Source: an uncultured Bacteroidales bacterium (GTDB lineage Bacteria > Bacteroidota > Bacteroidia > Bacteroidales > FEN-979). From it: a stretch of 64,000 bases of DNA. The translations under genes and the position numbers were made by a program. The stretch is from the NCBI GenBank assembly GCA_903945175.1, contig CAJAUM010000113.1, positions 1 through 64,000 of the forward strand, given 5' to 3'. Under the pieces are notes generated by a model. The model was given only the letters and a program-made list of their open reading frames with translations, was not told the DNA's origin and made no database searches. Positions 1 through 10,900 of the stretch are shown in pieces (the first letter of the stretch is position 1; the number at the start of each line of letters is the position of its first letter).

Positions 1-408
1 ACCGATGGTGATCCGGGTTGTTGCCAGGTCACACACATCATTGCCAAAGGCATCACGCCCACCGATAGCCCAGTTGATCTTCTGGTCGACCCAACCTATA
101 ATATTGTTTTGGCCCAATTTAAAATCTATGCTTTCTTCATCAGGGTATTGACAACCAGCGCTGATTATGCATCTGCCCAACATGCTACAATCGCTGGCAT
201 GATAAAACGCGGAGAACTGGCTAACACCACAGCCCTTATAGGAACACCTGTCCTTGTAAATGTGGCCGATAACACAGGCGACAATATTACAATTGAAGCC
301 ACTGCCGATACCACCAATGGAGCGTTGAAAGTCACAGCAACGGGTTTGCATGATACGCCCATGCATTGGGTTGCCTATATCGAAATGGTTGAAACATTGT
401 CGTTCTAA
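1..408 (+). CDS. C-terminal part of a phage-like structural/tail protein (5' truncated by window edge)
   Basis: Frame 1 is open from base 1 to the stop at 406-408, and the listed ORF 109..408 is only its 3' part. It lies directly upstream of a lysis-type gene cluster. Confidence 0.5.
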   Translation, partial: TDGDPGCCQVTHIIAKGITPTDSPVDLLVDPTYNIVLAQFKIYAFFIRVLTTSADYASAQHATIAGMIKRGELANTTALIGTPVLVNVADNTGDNITIEATADTTNGALKVTATGLHDTPMHWVAYIEMVETLSF

Positions 409-420
409 ACCCATGGTAAC

Positions 421-705
421 ATGGTCAAGGATTCTAAAATATTGGGTATTCCGGTTGTCCAGGCAATAAGCCTTGCAACATTCATTGCCGGTATTATTTC
501 AGTCTGGGTACACCTCGAAATCCAGATTGCAGCCATCAATGTCGAAATCATTAACCTTAAAAAGAACGTGGAGCAGCATTGTGCTGATAATCGGAAAGAG
601 CTGGATGCACTCAAGGTTGATATCAAATCCGATACCCGTGAAATCCTGAAAAAGATTGATGAGATACAGGTCTATTTAAGAAACCAACCAAACCAAAAAC
701 CGTAA
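421..705 (+). CDS. Small single-TM coiled-coil protein in phage lysis module
   Basis: 94 aa with an N-terminal hydrophobic segment and a charged coiled-coil tail; tightly packed with downstream lysis genes. Confidence 0.5.
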   Translation: MVKDSKILGIPVVQAISLATFIAGIISVWVHLEIQIAAINVEIINLKKNVEQHCADNRKELDALKVDIKSDTREILKKIDEIQVYLRNQPNQKP

Positions 706-708
706 AAT

Positions 709-942
709 ATGAACTCGAATTTTTTTAGTTTGAACTGGATGGACCTTGCAAAGGGTCTGCTGGTTGCCGTTATTGGCGCAATTCTTACAGCGGTTTACCA
801 GGCTATCCAGGCCGGTGCTTTATCCTGGACATGGCTTTTCTGGCAACCCATTGTTTTAACTGGTGTTGGCGCTGGTATTGCTTATCTGATCAAGAATTTC
901 TTTTCTAATTCTGCCGGTGAGCCATTAAAGGGGGAACAATGA
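709..942 (+). CDS. Putative phage holin
   Basis: 77 aa with two hydrophobic segments, overlapping the start of the lysozyme gene. Confidence 0.55.
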   Translation: MNSNFFSLNWMDLAKGLLVAVIGAILTAVYQAIQAGALSWTWLFWQPIVLTGVGAGIAYLIKNFFSNSAGEPLKGEQ

Positions 943-1454
943 CAATTTCCGAAAAAGGGCTGGCGCTGATTGAGCATTATGAAGGATTCCAGCCATGGGC
1001 TTACAAGTGCCCTGCCGGGGTATGGTCTATCGGGATAGGCACAACAATCTATCCAGACGGCTCCCATGTTAAAGAACTTGACAGGATATCCTACAACAAG
1101 GCTAATGACTACCTGTTGCATGATATAAGGCAAACCGAGTACCAAGTCAATTCCATGCTCAAGGTTAAACTGATGCAATGTCAATTCGATGCCCTGGTTT
1201 CCTTTGCTTACAATGCGGGGTGTAGAGCACTTCAGCAATCAACCCTGTTAAAGATCATTAATAGCTACCGTACTGATATTTCAATCGAAGATGCTTTTAT
1301 ACGCTGGAACAAATGCGCCGGGAAGCCTGGTGTGGATGATGATAACGATGGAGAAATTGATGAACCTGGCGAAAAACAGGTTTCAAAAGGATTGAGCAAT
1401 CGCAGAAGGGCAGAGGCTTGGCTATTCCTCAACAACGAGGTGAAATATTTTTAA
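939..1454 (+). CDS. Phage-type lysozyme (GH24 family endolysin)
   Basis: Motifs EKGLALIEHYEGFQPWAYKCPAGVWSIGIGTT, LVSFAYNAGC and GLSNRRRAEAWLF are typical of phage lysozyme. Confidence 0.9.
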   Translation: MTISEKGLALIEHYEGFQPWAYKCPAGVWSIGIGTTIYPDGSHVKELDRISYNKANDYLLHDIRQTEYQVNSMLKVKLMQCQFDALVSFAYNAGCRALQQSTLLKIINSYRTDISIEDAFIRWNKCAGKPGVDDDNDGEIDEPGEKQVSKGLSNRRRAEAWLFLNNEVKYF

Positions 1455-1456
1455 CT

Positions 1457-2089
1457 ATGGCTACTTCATTTGATTCATCAAGCCTGATTTCTGCCATCAA
1501 AAAGCCGTTGGTATGGGTTTCAGTTATCCTTGCGTTGCTGCTCATTATATGCATAGTCATTGAAAGGGTTGTGCATGATTCTCAGCGAAACAAGGTCATA
1601 GACTGCCAAACCTTGATCATTGCAGCCTACAAAAACGCACCCATGAAAATTGACACGGTGCATGATACCATTCATTATCCCGGTGTTACAATCATTAGGC
1701 CTGTTCCTTTTAAAGTTGTTTTGCATGATTCAATTTTAATTCCATACCGGGAAATTTGGTATGATTCTTTGTTCAACCAGGGCAATATCCGGTTTCGCTG
1801 GCAGGCTAAAGGTGATCTTCAATTCATTTCCTTTTCCGACTTTATCTGGCCTAAGGAGATCATCACAATTACCAGTCAGGTCGATACTTGCATTGCCAAA
1901 CCCTTTCCTAAACAACCTATGTTCCGAATTGGACCTTATGTTGGTCTATCACTCAACTCATTCAGCAAGTTTCCTGGCATTGAAGATGGAGCCCAGGTTG
2001 TTGTTAAAGACCAGATCACTATTTCAGTTGGTGGACTCTACCTCAATGGAATTTATGCTAACGTGAGATTGGGGTGGATGGTTAAGTAA
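1457..2089 (+). CDS. Membrane-anchored phage lysis-module protein, possible spanin-like
   Basis: ATG at 1457 (MATSFDSSSL...), N-terminal TM segment, long extracytoplasmic part, directly after the endolysin. Confidence 0.5.
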   Translation: MATSFDSSSLISAIKKPLVWVSVILALLLIICIVIERVVHDSQRNKVIDCQTLIIAAYKNAPMKIDTVHDTIHYPGVTIIRPVPFKVVLHDSILIPYREIWYDSLFNQGNIRFRWQAKGDLQFISFSDFIWPKEIITITSQVDTCIAKPFPKQPMFRIGPYVGLSLNSFSKFPGIEDGAQVVVKDQITISVGGLYLNGIYANVRLGWMVK

Positions 2090-2233
2090 TTTACAAACAT
2101 CATGGTACTCTCGTCTTCTTATTTCTGGGTAGTTAGTTTTGTCCTTTTATTACGTTGAAAGTTGCATCATAAAAAGATGATATATAACCACTAATAAGAT
2201 AGTAGACCAAAGAAATGAATTTCGATTTAGGGG

Positions 2234-3085
2234 TTAAAAATAAACAAGTTGTCTCTCTATGATGTATGTGGCTTTACCAAATTCGTAAATAGTCTCCTTA
2301 ATCCAGTTTGAATTATTGTCACACTCATACGAACAACTATAATCCTCTTGGGTTGAGATTTCTCCATAAATTTTCTCATATTTTGTTAAGTTTCCAAATC
2401 TGTCATATTTATAACGATACTTTCGTATTGATCGATTGTCCATATACTCTATTTGTTCAACCATTTTACCATCAACATTTTGTATTTTAAAATATGTCCC
2501 ATCTTCATAATAACGTTCGATTAAGTTGCCTTGCGAATCGTACTTGTAAAATGTTTTTGTCACAGCACCCGGACCATAATAAGCTGTTTCTTCAGTTACT
2601 TTACCTTGATTATTTCGTATATATGCATATTTACTGATTTGGTCTCCTTTCCCATTATAAGTCGTTTCTTCAATTTTATTTCCGACATTATCATACTTTA
2701 AAATTTCTTTAGATTTTAGGATTCCGTTTGGTTCATAACTATTGATTTCAATCAATTTATCAGATTGATTGTACACAAAAGTGCTTTTATCATTAATCAC
2801 GCCTTGGGAATCAAATGTGATTTTTGTAACCTTATTACCTTTTGTGTTAAATGTCAATGTGTAATCATCTATCTCGTTCCAAATAGGGGGCCATCCTCTG
2901 CCAAATCCCCCTTTTGTTAACTTTCCAAATTTATCAATTGCATGATAGGAATATTCTGTAACGGATTTAATATTTCCCCTCAAGTTCATTTCAGCTCTTG
3001 AGTTGGCATCTATCTGGGAGTAGCATGGAAAATTACAAAAAATGATTCCTAACAGTATTAAATTTTGTTTAATGAGTTTTAGCAT
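2234..3085 (-). CDS. Secreted YD-repeat-like protein
   Basis: Signal-peptide-like N-terminus followed by repeated Y-D-x-x-G-N units (KYDNVGNKIEE, KYDSQGNLIERYYEDG, KYDRFGNLTKYE). Confidence 0.65.
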   Translation of the reverse strand: MLKLIKQNLILLGIIFCNFPCYSQIDANSRAEMNLRGNIKSVTEYSYHAIDKFGKLTKGGFGRGWPPIWNEIDDYTLTFNTKGNKVTKITFDSQGVINDKSTFVYNQSDKLIEINSYEPNGILKSKEILKYDNVGNKIEETTYNGKGDQISKYAYIRNNQGKVTEETAYYGPGAVTKTFYKYDSQGNLIERYYEDGTYFKIQNVDGKMVEQIEYMDNRSIRKYRYKYDRFGNLTKYEKIYGEISTQEDYSCSYECDNNSNWIKETIYEFGKATYIIERQLVYF

Positions 3086-3143
3086 ATCATCTTGTTGTTT
3101 AATTATTAAATGTAACCCTAAATTCCATTATATAGATACCGGC

Positions 3144-3611
3144 TTAATATGGTTCAGCGGTCATACCTTGAGAAAATATTGATTTATCCTTTAGCGGATA
3201 AAATGAGAATACAATCAGATATTCGGTGTCAACTTTAAACGTCTTCATGTACATTTTTGTTCCTTTGAGCAATCCTTCCCAAGAGTTAGTGCCAGTTTTT
3301 GTCCAACGGCTATTAAAATCCTGTTTCATTAAATCAGCACCCTTTTTGTCCGTTACAACATTAATTTGGGTCACGACCCCATCTTGAAAATAATATCCTG
3401 TAGATGCTTCATTACTCTTATAGTTTACCAGAATATATTCCTGTTGGTAACTATCTTTTTTAACCTGATAAGATTTTACATCATAATTCGTCTTAAGCTC
3501 ATTTATGATTTGTGTTTTATTCCATCCTAATGATTGCCCTTGGGCAAGTGCTGTAATTAAACATGCCATTGAGAAGATCAATAACCTACATGTTAACATT
3601 ATGTAATTCAT
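3144..3611 (-). CDS. Hypothetical secreted protein
   Basis: Probable start at an internal Met (MNYIMLTCRLLIFSMACLITALAQGQS), which gives a clear signal peptide; the annotated 3713 start adds an unlikely N-terminal extension. Confidence 0.5.
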   Translation of the reverse strand: MNYIMLTCRLLIFSMACLITALAQGQSLGWNKTQIINELKTNYDVKSYQVKKDSYQQEYILVNYKSNEASTGYYFQDGVVTQINVVTDKKGADLMKQDFNSRWTKTGTNSWEGLLKGTKMYMKTFKVDTEYLIVFSFYPLKDKSIFSQGMTAEPY

Positions 3612-3838
3612 AGCCTTATGTTTTTGTCTGTGCATATTGAACGAACAGGGGGCATTCAGTTTCTGGGATTGCTTTTGTAAATTCGATATGATATCAGATA
3701 TGAATGTGTTCATATTCGTTGTAACGATCAGTCATGCAAGTTATCATTTAATTACCCTCATTTAACAAGTAAACGGAATTATCTAGGGTATTGTCATATC
3801 GCTTTTATTTAGGGTGCCGGTTTATTTCGTGATTGCAA

Positions 3839-4033
3839 TTAATTAAAACAGTCTACCATTGGTTTGCCCCTTGTGTAAGCTTCATAGTGTATGATCTTTT
3901 GGCTTAGGGCTGCAAGCCTTTCCCGCTTTTCTTTGGTTGGATTCTGGATATAATCCTCATCCAATTCCATCTCCTGTATGTATAATATCTGGAAAATACG
4001 GTGACAGTCTACTCTTAAGAATTTATAATCCAT
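3839..4033 (-). CDS. Hypothetical small protein (64 aa)
   Basis: Isolated ORF, no recognised motif. Confidence 0.3.
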   Translation of the reverse strand: MDYKFLRVDCHRIFQILYIQEMELDEDYIQNPTKEKRERLAALSQKIIHYEAYTRGKPMVDCFN

Positions 4034-4290
4034 GGCTGTGTGGCGTTAAAGATATATAGACAAGGAAAAGGCTCTAAAGGTTGCAATGACTTGAAAAATA
4101 ATTTTACTTTAATTGCGACTATTATTAATATTGTAACTTTACCCTGACAAATTTTAACTTACCTTTCGCTTGATATGATAGAGAACGAACATTACTAAGA
4201 CTGTTTTTGTAAAGTTTATTCTTATGAATTCTAATTTCTTTGGAATCCATTAGTGAAAAACAAGTGTTATTAAACATATAAATCACTCTC

Positions 4291-4818
4291 ATGAAAAAAC
4301 AAATTGCAATTTTGTTAATGTTCCTAATGGGACTAAATTTTACCTTCAGTCAAAAAAGTGAAGTATACAACAAGTTGAAAAGCTCGATTGATTATGGAAA
4401 AAAAGCCAAAGAATTCGCAAACTCAACATTGAATTACGTTGAGAAATACTATCATCGAACATCATCTGATGATGTTAAATCTTTCATAAGAAATGCTAAA
4501 ACCGAAATTGATAATGCAAATTCGAAAGCTGCTTCAGCCGAATCAGATGCAGATGACGCTGGAGTCAAAGCAAATAAAGTAAATTGTGGCGATGCTGGTC
4601 GTAAGGCTAATGATGCAGACGGAAATTTTCGAACAGTTAAAAGTAGGTTTGATGACGCATATGCATGGTTTGATCAAGCCCAAAATGAGGAAAATATAGA
4701 TGATTCTGAATACAAGTTACGTAAAGCAAAAAGCTATGTTGAAGATGGAATTCAATATTTAAACTCTGCATTGAGATCTTTGAATGAAGCAATTGCTGAA
4801 CTTAATGATTGTAATTAA
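4291..4818 (+). CDS. Secreted alpha-helical hypothetical protein
   Basis: Signal peptide MKKQIAILLMFLMGLNFTFSQ followed by an Ala/Lys/Asp-rich helical region. Confidence 0.55.
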   Translation: MKKQIAILLMFLMGLNFTFSQKSEVYNKLKSSIDYGKKAKEFANSTLNYVEKYYHRTSSDDVKSFIRNAKTEIDNANSKAASAESDADDAGVKANKVNCGDAGRKANDADGNFRTVKSRFDDAYAWFDQAQNEENIDDSEYKLRKAKSYVEDGIQYLNSALRSLNEAIAELNDCN

Positions 4819-4957
4819 TTGATTAAGATAACATTCTGTGAATTTATTATTTCAACAATTAAATATCGAATCTAAAAATAGAGGGTGTGAATCCTTCTTT
4901 AACATTTTATCAATTAAATTCAGCTTTGCAAAAATTATTACAAAAAATCATTTCTAA

Positions 4958-7918
4958 ATGACTAAAAAATCTGAAGAACGTCAGGATCTAACCGACTATC
5001 GCTTCAAAGACAAAAAGCGCAAATACATCACTCCAGCCGGACTTGCCTCGCAGGGCAAAGTGGAAGATGCCCCCAAACTCCAGTTTGAGTACAATCCGCA
5101 CCTGCCTCCGGTATTAAGGTTCGATGAAACGGGACAAACCGATAAATTACCCGAATTACTCGAAAAGGCATTACGGGGTCCCCTTACTGAAGAAGAAGCC
5201 AATATTCTGTCAGATGCTCTGAAAAAACATGAACCCTGGCTCGAATGGACAGGTAAACGAGAAAAGAAAATCTTTGAGGTTGATCCCATTGCGCTTCATA
5301 TTCATGAACGAGTGAGTACACAGGCCATTTTGAAAGTTGCAAAACGCGAGAATATACAACGTGATCTTTTTGCCGACCCCGAAATGGAATATCGCGAAGC
5401 AATTAAATTCTACCAATATGAAATGGATTGGGCAAACCGCCTTATTCTCGGTGATTCTTTACAGGTAATGGCTTCGCTTGCCTACCGCGAAAACCTTTCA
5501 GGACAGGTGCAAATGATCTATTTCGACCCACCTTATGGCATCCGGTTCTCCAGCAATTTCCAACCATTTGTAGGTAAGCGTGATGTGAAGGATAGTAATG
5601 ATGATTTAACTCGTGAACCTGAGGTTATTAAAGCTTTTCGTGATACATGGACACTTGGCATACATAGCTATTTGAGTTATTTACGAGATCGCTTTATTCT
5701 TGCAAGAACACTTTTAAAAGATTCAGGGTGCATTTTTGTTCAAATTGGTGATCAAAATGTCCATCTGGTAAGAGATGTTTTGGATGAAGTCTTTCATCGA
5801 GAAAATTTTATTTCACTTATTACATTCAGAAAAACTGGAGGAAAATCAGGAAATCTTTTAGATAGTGTAAATGATTATTTGCTTTTTTACTGTAAAAGCA
5901 AAGATGAACTAATAAATTCCGGGAAATACAAACAATTATTTGTTAAGGAAGATTACAATCCGAGGATCCATGATGATTTTAAATGGTTACAACTCAAAGA
6001 TGGATCAATAAGAAAACTTACGCCTAATGAAAAAGAAGGACTAATTCCCATCCCCAATGATGCGTTTCCTTTTCAATCAGTTTCGGTTAATTCACAAGAT
6101 CCAAATGAGAATACCACTATTTCAGTTAATTTAAATGGAAAAAATATCAATTGTCCAAGTACACGACATTGGTCTGTTGATCCTCAATTACTTGAAACAA
6201 GAGTGGCTGATTCTGAACGAATCTTCATTGAAGGTAATTCGCTTAGGAGAAAGGACTTTTTCTATGAACGACCTGGTTCTCCTGTAACAAATATTTGGAT
6301 TGATACGATGGGGGCAACAGATATGTATTATGTTGTCCAAACTTCACCAAAAGTAATTGAAAGATGCATATTGATGTCTACTGATCCTGGCGATCTTGTG
6401 CTTGATCCAACTTGTGGAGGTGGTACAACATCATTTGTTTGTGAATCGCTTGGTAGAAGGTGGATTTCGATTGATACCAGTAGAGTTTCAATTGCCTTGG
6501 CAAAACAAAGAATTTTGACTTCTCGTTTTGCTCATTACTCTTTGAAGGACGACGAACGCCCTCCATCAGAGAATAACTCGTTTAAAAATGAACATGCTAA
6601 ATATTTAAATCTTGAAAAAATCGCACAAAACCAATCAATAGATCCCCTTTTGGTCAAATACGGTCCAATACTCGAAAAACATCTTGAACAAGTCAATTTT
6701 GCATTACAAAAGATTGATCGGGAAGTTAGGACTAAACTCTTGTTTAAATTACATTTCAAACAAAGAAATGAAGGCAAAAAGAGTATTACTGAAGCAGAAG
6801 AAAAGCGTTGGAATTTGCCAGTTGAGAAATTTAAGCATTGGCAAGTGCCATTTGATGTCGACGAACTTTATCCTTTTGAATTTAGAAACGCCGTTGAAGG
6901 TTACCGAAGAATATGGAGGCAAAAGATGGATGATGTTAATGCCTGCATTCAAGCCAATGCGGAACAGATTGAATTGGTTGACAAACCTGAAAAAGTAAAT
7001 GGAGTTGTACGCGTGAGTGGTCCATTTACTGTTGAAGGAGTAATGCCTGTTGAGTTTAACCTCGATGCCGATGGTCCGATCTCAGAATTTGATGAAGTTC
7101 TTGAGACCTTCGACCAGGCTACCAATGCAGTTTCATTCATCGATAATATTCTCCTTTTATTAAAACGAGAAGGAGTTATTTTCCCCGGAAACCGAAAAAT
7201 GAGCTTTACCGAACTTCGAACTTATGACAGCGGTGGAACCATGATCAATTTTGAAGGGGAATGGGTGGCCGCTGAAAATAAAGTCAAAAAAGTTGCAGTC
7301 AGCGTTGGCCCGCAACATGGGCCGGTAACCGGATGGCAGGTGGAGAATGTGATCCGGACTGCCTACAAACACGGGTTCGATGATGTAGTATTCGCCGGTT
7401 TTTCTTTCGATGCCGAAGCGCAAGCAGCCATTGAAGACGATTCCAATCCACAAGTGAAACTGCATCTGGCCCATATCAGCCCCGATATATTGATGGGCGA
7501 CCTGTTGAAAAGCACGGGTAGCGGCCAAGTATTTACCGTCATGGGAAGCCCACGAATAAAGTTGCTTTCGGAAAGTGATGGTTCTTTCCAGATCAAGATG
7601 GATGGCGTAGATATTTATGACCCGATTGGGAATGTGCTGATAGATACCGGCGCCGACAAGGTGGCAGCCTGGTTTATAGACAGCGACTACGACGGTCGCA
7701 CTTTCTGCATCACGCAGGCCTTTTTCCCCGATCGTGATGCTTGGAAAAAACTTGAAAAGGCATTAAAAGGGGTGATTGATCCTGATAAATTTGAAGCCTT
7801 CAGCGGAACTTTGTCGCTCCCTTTCCCGATGGGAGAACATAAAAAAGCAGCGGTGAAAGTCATTGATCCACGCGGAAATGAGGTAATGAAGGTGTTATCA
7901 TTAGAAAAAAACTATTGA
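4958..7918 (+). CDS. Type III restriction-modification methyltransferase subunit (Mod-like, beta-class N6-adenine MTase)
   Basis: DPPYG (motif IV) precedes LDPTCGGGTTSFVCESLGRRW (motif I), the beta-class order; a Res-like gene follows immediately. Confidence 0.9.
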   Translation: MTKKSEERQDLTDYRFKDKKRKYITPAGLASQGKVEDAPKLQFEYNPHLPPVLRFDETGQTDKLPELLEKALRGPLTEEEANILSDALKKHEPWLEWTGKREKKIFEVDPIALHIHERVSTQAILKVAKRENIQRDLFADPEMEYREAIKFYQYEMDWANRLILGDSLQVMASLAYRENLSGQVQMIYFDPPYGIRFSSNFQPFVGKRDVKDSNDDLTREPEVIKAFRDTWTLGIHSYLSYLRDRFILARTLLKDSGCIFVQIGDQNVHLVRDVLDEVFHRENFISLITFRKTGGKSGNLLDSVNDYLLFYCKSKDELINSGKYKQLFVKEDYNPRIHDDFKWLQLKDGSIRKLTPNEKEGLIPIPNDAFPFQSVSVNSQDPNENTTISVNLNGKNINCPSTRHWSVDPQLLETRVADSERIFIEGNSLRRKDFFYERPGSPVTNIWIDTMGATDMYYVVQTSPKVIERCILMSTDPGDLVLDPTCGGGTTSFVCESLGRRWISIDTSRVSIALAKQRILTSRFAHYSLKDDERPPSENNSFKNEHAKYLNLEKIAQNQSIDPLLVKYGPILEKHLEQVNFALQKIDREVRTKLLFKLHFKQRNEGKKSITEAEEKRWNLPVEKFKHWQVPFDVDELYPFEFRNAVEGYRRIWRQKMDDVNACIQANAEQIELVDKPEKVNGVVRVSGPFTVEGVMPVEFNLDADGPISEFDEVLETFDQATNAVSFIDNILLLLKREGVIFPGNRKMSFTELRTYDSGGTMINFEGEWVAAENKVKKVAVSVGPQHGPVTGWQVENVIRTAYKHGFDDVVFAGFSFDAEAQAAIEDDSNPQVKLHLAHISPDILMGDLLKSTGSGQVFTVMGSPRIKLLSESDGSFQIKMDGVDIYDPIGNVLIDTGADKVAAWFIDSDYDGRTFCITQAFFPDRDAWKKLEKALKGVIDPDKFEAFSGTLSLPFPMGEHKKAAVKVIDPRGNEVMKVLSLEKNY

Positions 7919-7920
7919 TC

Positions 7921-10900
7921 ATGACAAAGAGAAATTCGCAAAACGATCTCTTTGAAGATCAACCCCCTGTGATCGTGGTAGATAACCCGATCCTTTGTAA
8001 TCCTTTTGAAGAGCCGGATAAATACTGGTATTATAACGAGAATGGCGAACCGTTGCAAATTCCCACTCGTCGTCCTGCTAGTTATTTCTTTAAAGACAAA
8101 CGTGCTTATACGGGTCAGACAGCACTGTTTGCTGAAGAACATCGTGAAGATCTACAGTTGATCAATCTCCTGCGAAATGATGTTCGCCGATGGAGGAAGT
8201 CGGGGTATGAAATGGCAACACCAATCACAAAGAAACTACTTGATTACTGGTCCAGGCCAAACCGTGATCGCAGGTTGTTTTTCTGTCAGCTTGAGGGTAT
8301 AGAAACCATCATCTATATCAATGAAATTTTATCTTCAAATAGGAAAACAAGATGGAATCCGGAATTAACCAACGAGGATTTTCAGAAACTTAAACAAGGC
8401 GTGAAGCCTTCATTTATTGATGATTCAACTGTTAAAGATGTTTTGCTTCCCCGACTGATCGATATTCCCAATGAGACAGAATATTCCAATCTTCACCGTT
8501 ACGGATGCAAAATGGCCACTGGCAGCGGTAAGACAGTGGTCATGGCCATGCTCATTACGTGGGCTTTCTGCAATCGTGGTTCTCAACCATCGGATGTTCG
8601 TTTTCCGGATGCTGCGATGATAATTTGCCCTAATCTGACAATTCGCGAGCGTTTACAGGTACTTCGTCCTGATATAGCTGAAAATTATTACCGGAAGTTT
8701 GACCTCATCCCATCTTCACTAATTCCATTGCTACAACGAGGAAAGGTAATGATTAGCAACTGGCATCAATTAGGCGAAGAATCGGAAAATGTGGAATCGG
8801 GAGCAAGTTACCGGGTAGTTAATAAAGGGATTGAAAGTGCCGACGCTTTTTCCCGGCGGGTGCTTGGCGAATTATATGACCGATCGCCAATAATGGTACT
8901 GAATGATGAAGGTCATCACGCCTACCGGCCGAAACCTGTTGATATCGATTCAGATTTATCCGAAGAAGAAAAAAAGGAGCGCGAAGAGGCAACAGTATGG
9001 ATTAACGGATTGGATAAGATTAACAAAGCCTGCGGTATTCGTTTTTGTGTGGATATGTCTGCAACACCATTCTATATCAAAGGTAGTGGCTATGTGGAAG
9101 GATCGCCCTTCCCCTGGATTGTCAGTGATTTCGCCCTGGTGGATGCCATTGAATCAGGAATTGTAAAGATTCCCAGGATTCCAGTTAGTGATATAACAGG
9201 TCGCCCTGAACCGCAATATTTCAATTTATGGAAATACATTACAGCCGATCTGAAAGCCGGTCAGAAGATGCAAGGGGGTCGGCCAAAGCCAGGTGTTGTA
9301 TGGGAAAGAGCAAATGGTGCTTTGGTTCAGTTAGCAGGTCAGTATAAAGAAAGGTTTGATTATTTCAAAACCGGAGATGAACGTAATTTAGCCATTCCAC
9401 CTGCTATGATCATTGTTTGTGACAACACAAATATTGCTGAATTGTTTTATCAGAAAATTTCTGGCGAACAAACAGAGGAAATTGAGGAAAAGGTAACTCG
9501 TGGGAGAAAAAAGGGAGAGACTAAGCTAACAAAAATTAAATCCTATGGAAGGGGTGAACTATTCCCCGAAATTTTCAGCAATACTGAAACTGCCTTAAAT
9601 TCTTTTCGCATCGACAACAAAGTGATGCAAGAAACCGACTCGGAAGAGGGCCAATCAAAAGATGAATCCAAGAAAAAAACCAGGCATATCGCCGATACGA
9701 TAGGTCAACACGGGAAACCTGGAGAACAGGTGAAATGTATCGTGTCAGTTCAAATGTTGTCGGAAGGCTGGGACGCAAACAATGTTACCCATATTTTTGG
9801 TCTTCGTGCGTTTGGAAGCCAATTGTTAATTGAACAAGTAGTTGGTCGTGGCTTACGTAGGATGAACTATACGATTGACAAGGAATCTAATATGTTTCCC
9901 CCTGAATACGTTGATGTTTATGGAATTCCATTTTCTATTATTCCATTTAAAGGTAGGCCCACCGGGAAACCGGAACCGGATGATAAACCTGTTTATCACG
10001 TTCGTGCACTTCCAGAGCGGGAAATCCTGAAAATTGAATTTCCCAATGTGGAAGGTTATGTGTTTGACCTTAAAAAAAACCTGATCCATGTTGATTTTGA
10101 AAAACTGGAAAAATTCGATTTAGAACCTCTTAAGGATCCCATCCAAACTTTCATCCAACCACAGGTAGGTATTCGTATGGGCGGGCCTGCAATCAATCCC
10201 GGATTAGAGGTTGTTACCCAGGATCGCAAAGCTTATTATGAAAGCAATCATTTGCAAACCATCAAATTTGAGATAGCACGTCAGATCGTAATTAACCTGA
10301 CTTATGGTAGAAATGATGCGCATTCCGGTTTAAAATATCAATCAAGGGCACAATTGTTTCCCCAGGCATTGAAAATAGTAGATTGGTACCTGAATACAAT
10401 GGTGAATTATATGGGATGTAATCCAAGTGAAATTGGTATAGTAGCATATTCCTCTAAAGTAATATCATTGCTTACGACTGCCATTGAACCGGCTAAACTG
10501 GAAGGAGAACCGCCCTTATTGCCACAATTGAATCGTTTTAAACCAATTGGGAGTACTTCATCAGTTAATTTTACCACTAAGAAAAACCCCAGGATAACAA
10601 TAAAGAGCCATATAAACATGATGGTTGGTGATACTCAAACATGGGAACAATCGGCTGATTTCATCTTAGAAGCAAGTGATAAGGTATTTTCTTATGTTAA
10701 GAATGATCATCTTGAATTCACGATTCCATATGAATATGAGGGAGTCCCACTTCATTATGAGCCCGACTTCATTGTAAAATTAAGAAATGGAGTCAATCTT
10801 ATACTTGAAATCAAGGGCTATGAAGACAATCAAACAAAGGCCAAACACCAAGGAGCACATAAATGGATTAGCGCAGTAAATAATTGGGGGAAATTGGGGA

